The notes below the pieces were generated by a model, which was given only the letters and a program-made list of their open reading frames with translations, did not search any database and was not told the origin of the DNA. From Siphonodentalium dalli (Eukaryota > Mollusca > Scaphopoda > Gadilida > Siphonodentaliidae): 64,000 bases of DNA. Position 1 is the stretch's first letter. Each line of letters starts with the position of its first letter. The DNA lies in contig CP136066.1 of the NCBI GenBank assembly GCA_032622095.1, forward strand, positions 116,645,319-116,709,318. Direction: 5' to 3'. Below are positions 45,570-57,344 of the stretch, piece after piece. The position numbers were made by a program, and so were the translations under genes.

Positions 45570-46905
45570 CACATCATCACGGGAACTACTGTTATATAGA
45601 GCAGAACAATTTTTGCGATTTTTATTTTATTTGGGAAATCACCATGTTTAAATGACACATTAAACATATACGATAGCACAAATGCGGTTACAGTGGTGGT
45701 ATTTCTCATTAATTTCGACGATATACAGTCTGCAGTAAACTACATACCCACATATAAAATAGTGCATGGGTCTGGTGAACTTTCGTAGAGTTTTCATTTC
45801 CAACCCCCCCCCCCCCCCCCAGGGGTGCTATTCACCGGCTGGGTTTATAATATAGTCCAGGTAGTTTTACGAGGCGACGCTCAATGCGAAGCCATCGGTG
45901 GACATATCGATGGGAAGACATCGCCGCGCGGTATAGGATTATCCAATCAAGGTGATTGGCGTCAATCATAGATTGACCATCGGTCACATAAACATGCTGC
46001 GTGTAACAGTACACGTTTGGTTCATTTCAACAATGAGCAACCGAGGAAAATTACGTGGGGCAAAATATACCACCGACGACATGGGGGGTATACCAAAAAA
46101 AATTCCGTATATAGGGCCGGGGTGGGTGGGTGGTCCAGAGGCCGAAACAATCGTGCTTATAAAAAAAATTCCAAAATGGGTTTTTTTTTCAAACAATTTA
46201 CAAGTACTGACCATGTAATGTTGTTTGTAAGCATGTTAGTATCATGTTTGTTGGCATATGGCTATATAGACAGCTATAGTGACTATATAGCCTCAGATTT
46301 AGCAATCTTCTGGATTTCACAGGATCCCGTCCCACTTCACAGTGGAAAACCGTAATTTAGTATAAAAAAAAATTAATATATTACCCAGTTGTATTACCCG
46401 AATAAAAGTAATAAAAAAAAAAACTGTATCACAAATACTACATGGTGAATACTCAATGATGACTAGATATCATTAACCCGATTGTTGCATAACACGAAAT
46501 TGAAAAGGGTATCTCATACATTTCTAATGTCTGAAATACTGTCTTGTTCTGGCATGCAATCAAATTCATTCCTTCTGGTTATTTCTCATCTTTAATGATT
46601 GCAAGTAATGTTAATTTGCAACACTTATCCAAATAAAACTGAATTGGTTATGATGAATCACCGTTACTGTTTATTGTTCAGACAATCCCAACTGAAGGCG
46701 ACGCTATTCTCCTTGAATTTACGAACTTCATCTTGAAGCTTAAATACTGCTCAACAAGACTAAACTAAAATACTAATTACTTGCGCCAGTCCATGCTGGA
46801 CGCAAGTAATGTTTTCGGTTCGGATGTCTGTTTATCCTTCCTTCCGTGAATATGTTACGTCATACCGGAAGTTCATACTGTAAAAAATGAACACGCGCTA
46901 ATATG
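45570..46905. other. Giant intron; fragments only
   Basis: A poly-C run lies at about 45806-45820. The block GGGGTGCTATTCACC at about 45824 recurs inverted near 50208, suggesting an element end. ATTACTTGCG-CCAGTCCATGCTGG-CGCAAGTAAT near 46775-46810 is a local inverted repeat. No gene. Confidence 0.45.
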
Positions 46906-47551
46906 AGGTGACACTCCACAGTTTCGAATGATCATTAGGGGTAAATTTCTTAGAATAGAGTACCAGTGTTTTCTGTCACCATGGGTGTGGTATGTTTATT
47001 GAGAGAAGGTTAGTTATGAATTTGTGGATTTTTAGAGGATGTCTTTGAGTTTTGAAAAATATTGTTTCAGGTGACCTTGACCCCACCAGTATGAAGTAGT
47101 AGCGATTTCTGCGAAACAGTGGCTCCAGACACCAGCGTGACTTTTTAGCACCTAAAATTTGTCATTTGCATGAAAAATATTTAAAAAAAAATTACAGTGG
47201 TGAGAAGTTTGAAATTTTTTGATATTTTTGTGAGGAAACAGTGTTCTTCCAGACAACATAGGCGGCTATACCATAGATTGTCTGGTTTTTGTGTCCCATG
47301 GGCCTGAAAATCGCTTTTTTTGCCATTTTTGCATCAAAATTTCATTTTTCAGGCACACAATCAAGGGGCATAACTCTTGCTACCCCCATTAAAATGACAA
47401 TTCTGTACCAAAATCTTTAAGCCTAGTATGTGCTCAACCCAGGTATGTATACATTGTATATGTGTTGTGGGATCACATTTCAGTTATTTTTCATTGAATT
47501 GGTGCCCCCTTATTTTTGTACAATCCCTGCAGAAACTGTGGAGTGTCACCT
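46906..47551. mobile_element. Possible inverted-repeat element (~650 bp)
   Basis: AGGTGACACTCCACAG at 46906-46921 is exactly complemented at 47536-47551, extending a few bases inward. The interior is AT-rich and non-coding. Confidence 0.65.
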
Positions 47552-47649
47552 GAAATGTTTGCATCAATTGTAATTTAAATCCACATATATACTTAATTTG
47601 CATTGTTATCTGGTTTTATTTTGGTAATAAATCGTTCATAAATGAACAA

Positions 47650-47790
47650 TATTGAAAAATTTCAAAAAGTTCAAAAATTTCAAAAAGTTCAAAAATTTCA
47701 AAAATTTCAAAAATTTCAAAAATTTCAAAAACTTCAAAAATTTCAAAAATTTCAAAAACTTCAAAAATTTCAAAAACTTCCCAAATATCA
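47650..47790. repeat. 10-bp tandem repeat (TTCAAAAATT/TTCAAAAACT)
   Basis: About fourteen copies. The phenylalanine/lysine-rich and glutamate/isoleucine-rich frames on the two strands arise from it. Confidence 0.93.
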
Positions 47791-50715
47791 AAAAACTTAG
47801 TAATTTTTATAGGCGCCAAATTACCATCCAAGACGTATACCCTTATAAACTAAGGGTCAGTCCTAGTAACGCGCACGTCAACGCGTGAGTGCCTAGTGTC
47901 ACTTTAACATTCATCCATAGTGAGTGCCTTGTGTCACTTTAACAATCATCCCCCGTGAGAGCCTATTGTCCATTTAATATTCAAATACTGAGTGCATTTT
48001 GTCCCTTTAATATTCAGGGCGGAAGCTGCCCATCGTTCATCGAGGTCATCACGTGATATACATGTAGATAATACATCGTTCACATGGAGAGACTTCGTTC
48101 AGCGAGCGCAGTGTGTCACTTTAACATTCAAGACTGAAGCTATCCCCATCAAGGTCCTCACGTAATATATATGTAGATAATACACCATGCATCGGAGTGG
48201 CGTAAATCTGATAGTTGGTTAACAGGTAAAAAAAACACTACCAATATGTCTCACCTGTAATTATATCGGATAGAGTTATCGTTCCTAATATGCCGCCAAC
48301 TGGGGTCCATATCATCATAACAGGGATATTATGTCCGTACACACAACTATTTCAGCGATGGATGAACAGAGATTTGATATCTAGATTTTTTTTATCGATC
48401 TCTCAAACGAGGGGCCAGCACCCGTGGTTCAAACTGTTGTTAGCAAGACACCACACAACATGCCAAATGTGTGATGGGCGCAAGTATAGGCAGCTCCAGT
48501 GAGTGCATTCTAGTTGTATACTTTTATCGCTTACAAATAGATGAACTGAAATAATGTGATGCATTCAGATGCTTTGAGAAATAACATGCTTCAATGTCTT
48601 CAAAGTTCAAACTAAAATCAAGAATAAAATCTGACTGAGACTATACTGCAGACTCTAGTGCACAAATATACATACAAATGGTTGAGTTATAATAATGCAA
48701 AATGTGTTTACGGATGGAACCAGGTTGGTAGCTCTGGTATGCATCGACAGGCGAAACCTGTGATATGCAGTAATATTTGCATACACCCTTCCCCTATCAG
48801 TCAGGTCTATCACCATACCAAACCACTTCAAAATTCGACAACCGACACTTCAACTTATATTGCAAAAACTGTGTACGGACTGAATTTCATAAACAGGGCC
48901 CATGGATAACTCTGGTAGGCATTGGTGCTCACAATCCGTGATATTATGCATATTCGTTCCCCATTTCTGGTCCGTCACATGTCATAAAACATCAAAATAT
49001 GACAACCTACTCTTGAGTTATAACGCAAAATGTTTGTATGGACGGACGCATGGACGGCTCGAGACGTCAACTATATACCCGCCGACTAATATCGGGGGTA
49101 TAATAACCATATATCTATATATGTGTATACCTAACCAAAACAATCCCCCCCCCCTCACCCACCCCGGTGGATAAGACTAAAGAGTTCTTGGATCATGCAA
49201 AAATAATTGTAGAACCCCTGACCTGTTTACCACTATTTACACTGGCCAGTGTTCTCTGTCAGACTAAACACGCTCGATACATTAGGGCTATAATGCGGTC
49301 TAGGGCAATTTGTGACATACAGTGTACCTACACAATGCTTTATTATTGTTGTTAGATACTGGAAACACCAGGAAACACCTGGAAATACAGTATATTTTTC
49401 GTTTTTCTGACCTATGCTTTACCGATTAAGCATGTTATTGCTTGAGTCTTAATTTTACACTGTTTGCACCAACAAAGGACAGTGGAATGGGATTGAAAGG
49501 CAGTTAACACAGTTATTGAAGAACGGCTAAAAAAAACTCTTGAAATTTGGATAAAAACATGAGAAAGGTGGTGGGTCCCTTACATTTGAAGGAAAAAATT
49601 TGCACAAATGGGGTGGTGGGTCCCTCGGGGTCGGAAAAACACTTTTTGGGCCCTATATGTGCAATTGTTTTCCAGACCCCCCCCCCCCCCCCCACTGCCG
49701 ACGAGCGTAAAACGTTTTTGGGCATTGTGGAGAGAAGAAGAATCAAAATATTAAAGAACAAAGAAACCGGCACCATTCACCAGCACCGGAAAAATGATGC
49801 AGGAAAGAAATTTCTTTGGAAATGGCAAGGAAATATCCAAACATAACCAAAACTCAAACAAAATTCTTCTGAGACGTTATCTTCTCGGCTCTTCATTTTC
49901 ACACTGTGCTAATTAAAAAACCTCATTAATATCATTGAAACTCATTCTGCAGATGTATAAACGCCAGCATGAGTCTCCACACAATTATACCAAAAAATTA
50001 TACCACTATACATGCCGATTGTGGCCGGTGAGTGTTCATGAATTAGTCGTGAGACGGCGTCAATTGACAAGTGACAAATCTGATAGATTGGATCAATCAC
50101 ACCATCGACAGCGTGTGTCGTTTGCGCTAAAGCAAAGGTACCTTTGCGTTCAGCCGCTACCAAATAAACTACCTGGTTTATAAAATAGTCTCGCTTGGTG
50201 AATAGCACCCCTGGATTCCACGATGTGACGTAATTCGGGGGAATACCACAAGCCTTCCGAGAAATGAAATGTTGGCGGAAATACAATAGACTAAGTAGCC
50301 GTATGAATCTGAGTGTATGTTTACAAAGACTGGACGATATACTATCAGCGTCGGTCATTCCAATAGATACAAAGTTATTCTCGGGTATCAAACCGGGACA
50401 AATCTTCTCTTGAAATGTGTGAATATACTAAATCAAGTATGTCGGCTTTTGACAAATTCCGCCTATCTGACAAATCCAACATACGGATTCCGAAAGTTAA
50501 GAGTAAACTTAAATGCTAACCAAAAATGTAGGTCTCATAAGGTCTCTCGATGCGACACACATGTCCATATTTGGCTGAAATTTGTAATCCGGAAATTTAG
50601 ACATCGTTCAAGTTTTGATCGGAATTTCTATATTATAACGTCGAGCTCGTAATTAAATACAGCGGAGGTATCATTGTCCTATATCTTTTCAACGTAGACT
50701 ATACAGTATACTCAC
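47791..50715. other. Giant intron, 5' part; nothing firm
   Basis: Diverged repeats of GTGAGTGCCT-GTGTCACTTTAAC occur at 47885-47945 and near 48110. A poly-C run lies at 49677-49693. A minus-strand exon-like segment at about 48265-48310 has a good donor but the wrong phase. No confirmed exon. Confidence 0.45.
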
Positions 50716-50841
50716 AAATATATATGTTTCCATCTTTTCAATAAAGCACTGCACCTCTCGCACTTGAGTCACGCTATTCTTGCGGATCTTCAGTGAATCT
50801 GCCGTTGCGTCGTCTAAAGTTTGGAGTTCGTTGCAAAAACT
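50716..50841 (-). CDS. Dispatched-like protein, extracellular-loop exon before the giant intron
   Basis: 126 nt, 42 codons, phase 0-0. The acceptor follows an A-run on the plus strand (T-rich on minus) ending CTTACAG, and the donor is a strong GTGAGT. The peptide begins SFCNELQTLDDATAD and ends EVQCFIEKMETYIF, with two cysteines. Its downstream intron is about 24 kb. Confidence 0.87.
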
Positions 50842-50935
50842 CTGTAAGCGAAAAAAAAAAAATCTGCATGAATCTGTTTCAAATGCATGCCCCTAATCCG
50901 ATAGAAGAGTATTATAGAACACAGCATCCGCAAAC

Positions 50936-51030
50936 GTCACTCAACACACGAGGCATGTTCTGGTGTTTCCAATCTGGACTGAGCGGCATTTTAAAAACGT
51001 TTGATTCGATGTGATTTTCATGGCCGCTAT
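50936..51030 (-). CDS. Dispatched-like protein, probable exon (donor uncertain)
   Basis: The acceptor ATTTTGCAG at 51031 gives two bases that complete the codon left by the previous exon. The frame continues through SGHENHIESNVFKMPLSPDW and HQNMPRVLSD. Ending after AGTGAC (95 nt) restores phase 0 for the next exon, but the donor there (GTTTGC) is weak, so the 3' boundary is tentative. Confidence 0.6.
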
Positions 51031-51380
51031 CTGCAAAATTAATTATCGAACTTGAAAACTCAAAAATGTGACCGGTCATTTGATTCAAGAGAACAGTGAC
51101 ACGATGGCGAAAATATGAAGAGTCTAAAATATACCTATATATATAGTTCATGCATATTTTTTAATTACTCATAAATACGCTCTAGATACAAATACTACAG
51201 TCGTGAATCACGCGTGATCGCTAATATCGTTGGGTTAATTTATAAAGGCACGGTTCATTTGTTGTCGTCTAGCCAGGTCTATCCTCGTTTCAATCGCCAG
51301 GTCATATCACGACGTTTCCAGTTTTTTTAGTTGATAAAATACCGCTCAGCTGAAGGGTTAAACGGGTACAAATTACCTCC

Positions 51381-51728
51381 GTTAAAGCAACTCAATCCGA
51401 TTTAACGCTCCTAAATCACTATATCTTTGGCTTCGGTGGTAAAAAAAAATATGTGATTCGAGACGAGGAACCCACCCACCAAAGCTCAGAGTGATCAGAT
51501 ATCGATTTTTGAAGTTTGATGTGCAATTAAATGTGGCACAGAAACACGTGGTCAAACGGAGGGTCTTTGACAAAATTGCGGGTGAAGATGGATAACTCTA
51601 AAATCAAGTGGTAATACGGCCAAATTTCGTGATTATTTTGTTGCAATAAATCGATTCTGATAACTAAAGCGTGTTTTGTTGTATCGTGATGATATGGGGA
51701 CCGTCTGATCGGATTGAGTACCTTTAAG
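51381..51728. mobile_element. Terminal-inverted-repeat element, copy 2
   Basis: Second copy of the 17.9-kb family, same strand and order of shared blocks, ending TCGGATTGAGTACCTTTAA. It is shorter and has a mutated left end (GCAACTCAATCCGA). Confidence 0.82.
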
Positions 51729-51802
51729 CAACTGATACACTAATCCGAAGAGTTCTTTTGGGTCTGCTTCTAGATGAGATCAGATATAATTTATTCTCCA
51801 AT

Positions 51803-51805
<3 letters not shown>

Positions 51806-51841
<36 letters not shown>
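51806..51841. repeat. (TA)n microsatellite
   Basis: Uninterrupted TA dinucleotides over about 36 bases. Confidence 0.95.
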
Positions 51842-51843
<2 letters not shown>

Positions 51844-52162
51844 GGAGCTGACAGGGGTACCCTTGCACCCCCTGGGACTTAACTTTACCCCACTCATTTT
51901 GTTCCTTATTATGTCCTTCAAATTTTAAGCAATGTTAACACGAAACAAAAGTGGCTGTGTAGACTCCAGACAAGATGGCGCCCATCATGATGGCCGTTTT
52001 CTATAATACAAGGCCCAAAGTCAGTTTGATGCACATTTTTGCGGGGGAAATCTTGTCAAATGTATACAAATGTTTAAATTTTCGTGAAGCGAAGACATAA
52101 TTCCACATTTATAGGACAAAATTGTAACTCCCGGTCTAAAATAGCCACCAAAATGGCCGCCG

Positions 52163-52432
52163 GATGTTGAAAATATGATGTTTTTTCACTAATATCTTCT
52201 AGATTAGTTTATGCTGTTTGGAACTGATTAAGAAATGTGACTTAATTTTTATTTTTTATATTAACTGATCGTTGGAGCAATGACATATGCAATTCCTGAA
52301 GAAGAAATGAGCAGAACTGTGTAATGTATCATTACCTATGAATATTCCAACTCATTGGAACCAAAATCTTTAACAGCATAAACTGATCTACAATATATTA
52401 GTGAAAAACGTCATATTTTCAACTTCAACTGT
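52163..52432. repeat. Inverted repeat, ~42-bp arms
   Basis: GTTGAAAATATGATGTTTTT followed by TCACTAATAT at about 52165 is complemented at about 52390-52430. The spacer of ~180 bases is non-coding. Confidence 0.75.
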
Positions 52433-52971
52433 CAACATCGTCAAACAGATGTTTTCTCTCGCAGAAAAAAAGTCTATAAGAGATTTGAAGGGAATGAGAT
52501 CACCTGTATTAATAAGAAGTTCAGGTAATGTATTTCAATCGTTGATGATACTCCCTGTGGACAAGTATTTCCAAAAATCTATGGAAACCTGTCGTTTTTG
52601 TAATTTCATATATATAGAAGGTCCTCTCGTCTTGATAGAAACAGTTTGTTGAAAGAAATATTAATGTGCAGAGACGGTAATATCGCGCGATATACATGGT
52701 TTAGATTCGGGTATTCGTTCGTATTTTAACCGTGCATGCATGGTGAGGTGGGGTTTTTATGGGGAGGGGTCATCAAGGTTCGTTGGGTTGTGCCACTGGG
52801 GGCTCCGTCAAGCGAAAGGCGTGTTGGATGAACATTCTAATGTTGGGGGGGGGTCTTTATTTTTGCACGTGAAGAGGGCAATGAGTTTGTGGGCATTGGG
52901 CTGTGACTAATATTATCATTTAAGATATTTTCGTTTCAACTCGCGGAGTTATTCACATTTGAGTAGGCTAT

Positions 52972-53057
52972 ATGATACTCATCACCAAGTTCAATGTAGC
53001 ACAGTGTGCACTTTCGATCGCAGTAATCTTTCTTTGCGCACGATCAGAAAACGATCA
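52972..53057 (+). CDS. Possible first coding exon with signal peptide
   Basis: An ATG at 52972 opens 28 codons plus two bases, ending at a perfect donor GTAAGT (53058). The peptide MILITKFNVAQCALSIAVIF continues LCARSEND. A basic residue precedes a hydrophobic core and a small-residue, possible cleavage region, so it looks like a secretory signal. The start context is weak and no downstream exon was found. It would belong to a plus-strand gene nested in an intron of the Dispatched-like gene, or be chance. Confidence 0.35.
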
Positions 53058-53224
53058 GTAAGTTATCATTTCTTGTACGAAATTTAATCAGACGCGATAC
53101 TACTGATTGATTTTCTAAACAGAGGTATATTTCTTTTTAAAATTTAGTCTTGATTATAATTATAATTACAGAATGCACATTTATTAGATTTTGTCATGCT
53201 TGTATAATTTATGAGTATTGTATA

Positions 53225-53790
53225 CGGCCTTTGGTGAGTCCTATTATACTTGAGTTGAGGAATATTCACCCAAATACAAGATGGCGGCCAAAATGGCGAC
53301 CAGAATTGGAAACATCATCAGTGAGCGTTATTATCACGACATACCAATCCATGCTTATTGCTGGGAGTTGATAATACTGAGGCGAAGTTCTTCCCTTATA
53401 ACTCATACAACAACAAGTCCTCCAAATCCGAGAAGGCGCACATAATTTGAATAATTTGAAAAAAATACCGAAAAACTAAAAAAAAAAAATCAGTGAAGTT
53501 ATTGTCATTGTCATGACAACTCCACCATGCTTACTGTTGAGTTGGGAAAACGGAGGCGAAGTAATTACCTTATACTCCCTCCAAGAAACAGCTTCCCAAT
53601 GATGGCTAAATGGTGACCGAATTTTGAAAACATGTTGACATTCCTTTACTTTCTTACAACAGGCGTTATAGTTAGGTGAATTCCAACCATATTTATTGTG
53701 GGTATGGAACATTGATAAGAATTATTCGTTTAAGTTGGGCAACTAATACTCACGCTAAGATGGCGGTCACACTGGTTGCCAGAAATTGAA
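53225..53790. repeat. Dispersed repeat, third copy of the 18.9-21.35-kb arm
   Basis: TATACTTGAGTTGAGGAATA followed by CAAGATGGCGGCCAAAATGG matches both arms of the foldback at 18.9-21.35 kb. A second sub-block (CCACCATGCTTACTGTTGAG) follows at about 53522. Confidence 0.8.
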
Positions 53791-54021
53791 AAGTCGTCGA
53801 TATTTTCACATTATATTTTCCACTGTTGTTATATGTCAATATGTATAGACGGACGGTGCATAAATTATCTATCAATTCATATTTAAAACGCATTCAGATG
53901 CATAGCACAGCTAGTAGCATCTTGGGAGGACAATAACACACAATGAATAAATCGGGATCTGGCATAAACTAGAAAAGCATATATTCGAAGAGTATACTAG
54001 CTTTCAAAAGGTCCACTCTAC

Positions 54022-54088
54022 CTACGTCTTTCCAAGCTTTGGTGACCTGATGGGGATCACAACTTGTACACCAGTCAGCGAGCCACTT
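54022..54088 (-). CDS. Dispatched-like protein, small extracellular-loop exon
   Basis: 67 nt. The acceptor has a consensus branch site TGACTAAC twelve bases before ATTGAG, and the donor is GTAGAG. It begins in phase 0 and leaves one base for the next exon. The peptide KWLADWCTSCDPHQVTKAW continues the family pattern in which a helix with a W-C motif follows the first loop segment. Confidence 0.76.
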
Positions 54089-54914
54089 CTCAATATATGG
54101 TTAGTCAATGCACAAACAGAAGCGAACGAATAGGCGTACCTGGTCAACTTCTGTAGGGGTTCGAAGATTGCTAGCTTTCCCTTTGACGGATGCCTCTCTG
54201 CTAAAGTCGTAGAAGACCATAATCTACCCAAGCTTCTTGACCATAAGATAAATTAAATGTCGAAAATTTGGCAAATGTTTACATTTCGGCCGCCATATTG
54301 GCCGCCATACTGGTTTTTGGTGTCGAACTTTTGACTAATTTGTAAGCGTGGTATATTAGCATAACGAATTGCGCTAAAAATAAAACCGCATGTGATTTTA
54401 TATTTACTATAATGGCGATCAGAGAGACCTGGTGCATATAAAGCAATATGACCGCCATGATGGACACCATCTTACCTTATGTTACCTTATGTGGTAACTG
54501 GACGCAGGCTCGCGCCTCTTTGTCCAGATCATCATTTTCATCTACAGGGGTGACAGTCTATTGTTTTCTTGTTAACAACCAAAAAATATTCGATGAAATA
54601 TTAAGGAAGAAACTTAGAGGGGTGAAGTTGAATCCTATGGGTGCCAATGTCGACAAATATCTCCCGGATTAATAGGTATACCCCATATATATATACTTCG
54701 ACGGCGGTATCAAATACATTGGCCGAATCGAACTAATACGACTCCTGTGCTTCCAATACTGCGGCATGCTCTGGTAATTGGAAGATTTATTGAGAGTACA
54801 TATATCTTCCACATACATGGCAAGAAACGTGGTAAAAAATAGTATATGCATTTTTGCTGCCAATGTTACCTTGTTATACCTCACGTCTTCCCCAATTCAA
54901 TGTGTGGTACTTAC

Positions 54915-55142
54915 AAGTAGAGCTTTCTGTGCCGGTTTCGGATTCAAATCAAACGCCTCGTCCCAAATGGTAATGCCTTTACAATCCTCGTAGTCCGTTT
55001 TGTGGCATTTGGCCCTGTCTTGATTCTTGAGGCCCCATACGAGATAGACCTGTATTACATTGTCCTCCTGACTAGGCATGAACGCATTCAGTCGACGTAG
55101 TTTTACTTTACCATAATTGTGGCTGTCCTTGTACATCTTTAT
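54915..55142 (-). CDS. Dispatched-like protein, first visible exon
   Basis: 228 nt, 76 codons, phase 0-0, between the acceptor CCCTTGCAG and the donor GTAAGT. It begins IKMYKDSHNYGKVKLRRL. NVIQVYLVWGL is the β-strand VxWG motif opening Dispatched extracellular loop 2, and ITIWDEAFDLNPKPAQKAL matches the conserved D-x-x-F-x-x-x-x-P-A-x-Q stretch after it. Upstream exons with the first seven membrane segments must lie beyond 55142, probably outside the window. Confidence 0.92.
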
Positions 55143-55860
55143 CTGCAAGGGAAATCCGCAAAACAATTATTTTGCAACAAACCGTTTTAGCCTCGAAATA
55201 CTATTTACAATATGATGAATTTCAGGTTAAATGAGACTATTTACTCATACCGATGGAGCCCTCATTGCTATTTGATATCACTGCGCCGGACAGTCTCGGT
55301 GAATCAGACACGACTTTCTGTTATATCTCAGCAGCAGAAGAGAAACAAACATGTGAATATCTCGATAAATGCAGCGGCCAAACGCCAAAAGTGGCCGGGT
55401 GCCCCTACCCATGGTAGAACAAATTAAAACCTTTTAAAAGGAAGAAATACACATTGTTCAGGAAAATGACAGTTAAAAACAACTGAAAAAAATCACTTTA
55501 AAAAAAAGAAATTCGCAATTTATGGTAAATAGAGCCCTGTGGCTAAGTCCTTCCATATTTGTCAACAGCGTTGGTGTTAGAATTACTAAAAGGTGTTGCA
55601 CTCTTTTTCACGGAAACGTTTTTTTCAAACATGATCAATCAAACAAATATCGCAATAATGCCAAACAATTTAATCCATATAATGTAATCGTTATTAGTAG
55701 TATCCCTCCTTCAAACACGTTTTTGGAAAATTGCATATTTTTGATAACGACTTTACAAAGATTCCTCATTGATCGAAATGGGACCCGACATGACTCGTGT
55801 GCTGAACGATTGGTCCAGATATACCGTTTAACTGATTAATGATGTGTTCAGAAAGATACA
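55143..55860. other. Intron; nothing recognised
   Basis: No exon of the Dispatched-like gene or element was identified here. Confidence 0.4.
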
Positions 55861-57270
55861 ACGTGTATTGGGTTGATACCCCAAAACCTGGGATACTTTA
55901 CAAAAATCGGCTGGCAAGCGGGAAAGTCTATTTTTCATTGTTTTAATGGACCCCTATCCTTTTTGAAGTATTGGATACACCACGAGCTGAAGGGATTTGC
56001 TATCAATATCAACCGATATTGTAGCTGAATGGCTATTATATCTGAAACGGTGCATTTTTATGGATATGTTGGTTCCAGAAAATATGTGGCACCTTAACCA
56101 AAACTGGTTTGCAAACAATAAAGGCAAATATTTACTGTTTTGGTGGGGCTAAATGCCCATTATATCAGGACATATACAACTGATATAGCTGGGTTAGTTT
56201 TAGAAAAAGCGGCTGACAAACAAAAAATTCGATTATTCATCACTGTTTTAAGACTCCCTACCCAATTTAAAGATTTGAACACACCACGAGATGGAGCGAT
56301 ATACTCTCAATATTAACTGAGGGAATTGAAGACGACTGGTGGTTGTATCAGGAAGTACAGAATTCAATATATACAGATGGATTGGGATAAGAAAGCCTGG
56401 TGCACATTATGAAAAGCGCCTGGCAAATAAGTTATACGAATTTTCTTTTTTGAGGACCCCCTACCCTATTTGAAGTCTTGCAGACACCACATCCTTAAAG
56501 GATATGCTCTCAATATTAACTGAGAGTGAGGCCAAATGTTAGTTTTATCAGGATATTTATAATATTAATGGATGTTGGCTCTAAAAGGCCTGTGACACTT
56601 TAAAACCAGCGGCTGGCGAATAATGAAAGAAAATGTTCACTGTGTTATGGACCCCTACCCTATTTTAAGTCATGAACGCACCACGCACTGAAGGGATGTG
56701 CACTCAACTTGAACATCAACTGACGGTGTGAACAAATGGCTATTCCATAAAGAAATATAGAAATTATAAGGATGTGTGAGTTTCCTGTCGAATGTGACAC
56801 TTTACAAAAAGCGGCTGGCAGATAAAAAAAATTCGATGTTCACTATATTTGTAGCCACAAACATTACGGTGTTCGAAGTCTTGAAAACACCACGAACTTA
56901 AGGGATATGCTGTCATTTCTTCTAACAGGAAGTAAACATTTTATATGGATTGGTTTGTTCCAGAAATCATTTCACACTTTGCAATAATCGGCTGGCAAAC
57001 ACGAAAGGCGAATTTTCACTGTTTGGGATATCATACCCTAATTGAAGTCTTGAACACACCACCGAATAAAATGATATGCTCTCAGTTTTAACAGAGGGTG
57101 TGGCGAAAAAGCTATTCGATCAGGAAATATACAACTAATATGGATGGGCTCGTTCCCGAAAGAATGTGGCACCTTACAAAAAGCGAATGGCAAATAAGGA
57201 AGGTGATTTTTCGATGGTTTTGGGGCTGTTGGACTTGGATGCTTTATAATGTACCCCGCTGGACGCGACA
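55861..57270. repeat. Diverged satellite-like repeat, ~190-200-bp unit, about seven copies
   Basis: Blocks of CACTTTACAAAAAGCGGCTGGCAAATA, CCCTACCCTATTTGAAGTCT and ACACCACGA-CTGAAGGGATATG recur in order at roughly 55908, 56104, 56211 (partial), 56417, 56609, 56811, 56988 and 57182. Divergence is high, so the array is old. Confidence 0.82.
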
Positions 57271-57344
57271 TGTTTTATTTTAGTTCGATAATGAATCTCA
57301 TGTTGTATTATTCCACTCTGTTGTTTGCAAAGATCAGAACATAA

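Larger units (their letters stand above)
9405..55142 (-). other. Gene span: Dispatched-like RND/SSD membrane protein, 3' half, ten exons
   Basis: Ten minus-strand exons (55142-54915, 54088-54022, 51030-50936, 50841-50716, 26463-26347, 17739-17613, 15165-15038, 12175-12092, 10733-10563, 9827-9405) add up to 1566 nt, or 521 residues plus stop. Every junction phase agrees. The product matches the second half of Dispatched: a large extracellular loop (first eight exons) and then the last membrane segments (final two). Known Dispatched proteins are RND-type transporters that release lipid-linked Hedgehog; whether this divergent member does so is unknown. The G-L-A-V-D-Y segment in the last exon carries the RND-type charged residue. 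The first half is outside the window. The ~24 kb intron contains a full LTR element. It could instead be a Patched-domain paralogue, but the extracellular-loop pattern favours Dispatched. Confidence 0.88.

Noticed and set aside
47616-47888. Phe/Lys and Phe/Glu/Ile repeat proteins
   Set aside because: Products of the 10-bp TTCAAAAATT repeat.
48265-48312. Minus-strand exon-like segment with a good GTGAGA donor
   Set aside because: It would end in phase 1, which does not fit between the 50716 and 26463 exons (both phase 0), and no clear acceptor or family motif was seen.
49942-50391. 149-codon minus-strand frame
   Set aside because: No domain, composition looks random, and its start overlaps a block repeated inverted at 45.8 kb, suggesting transposon sequence.
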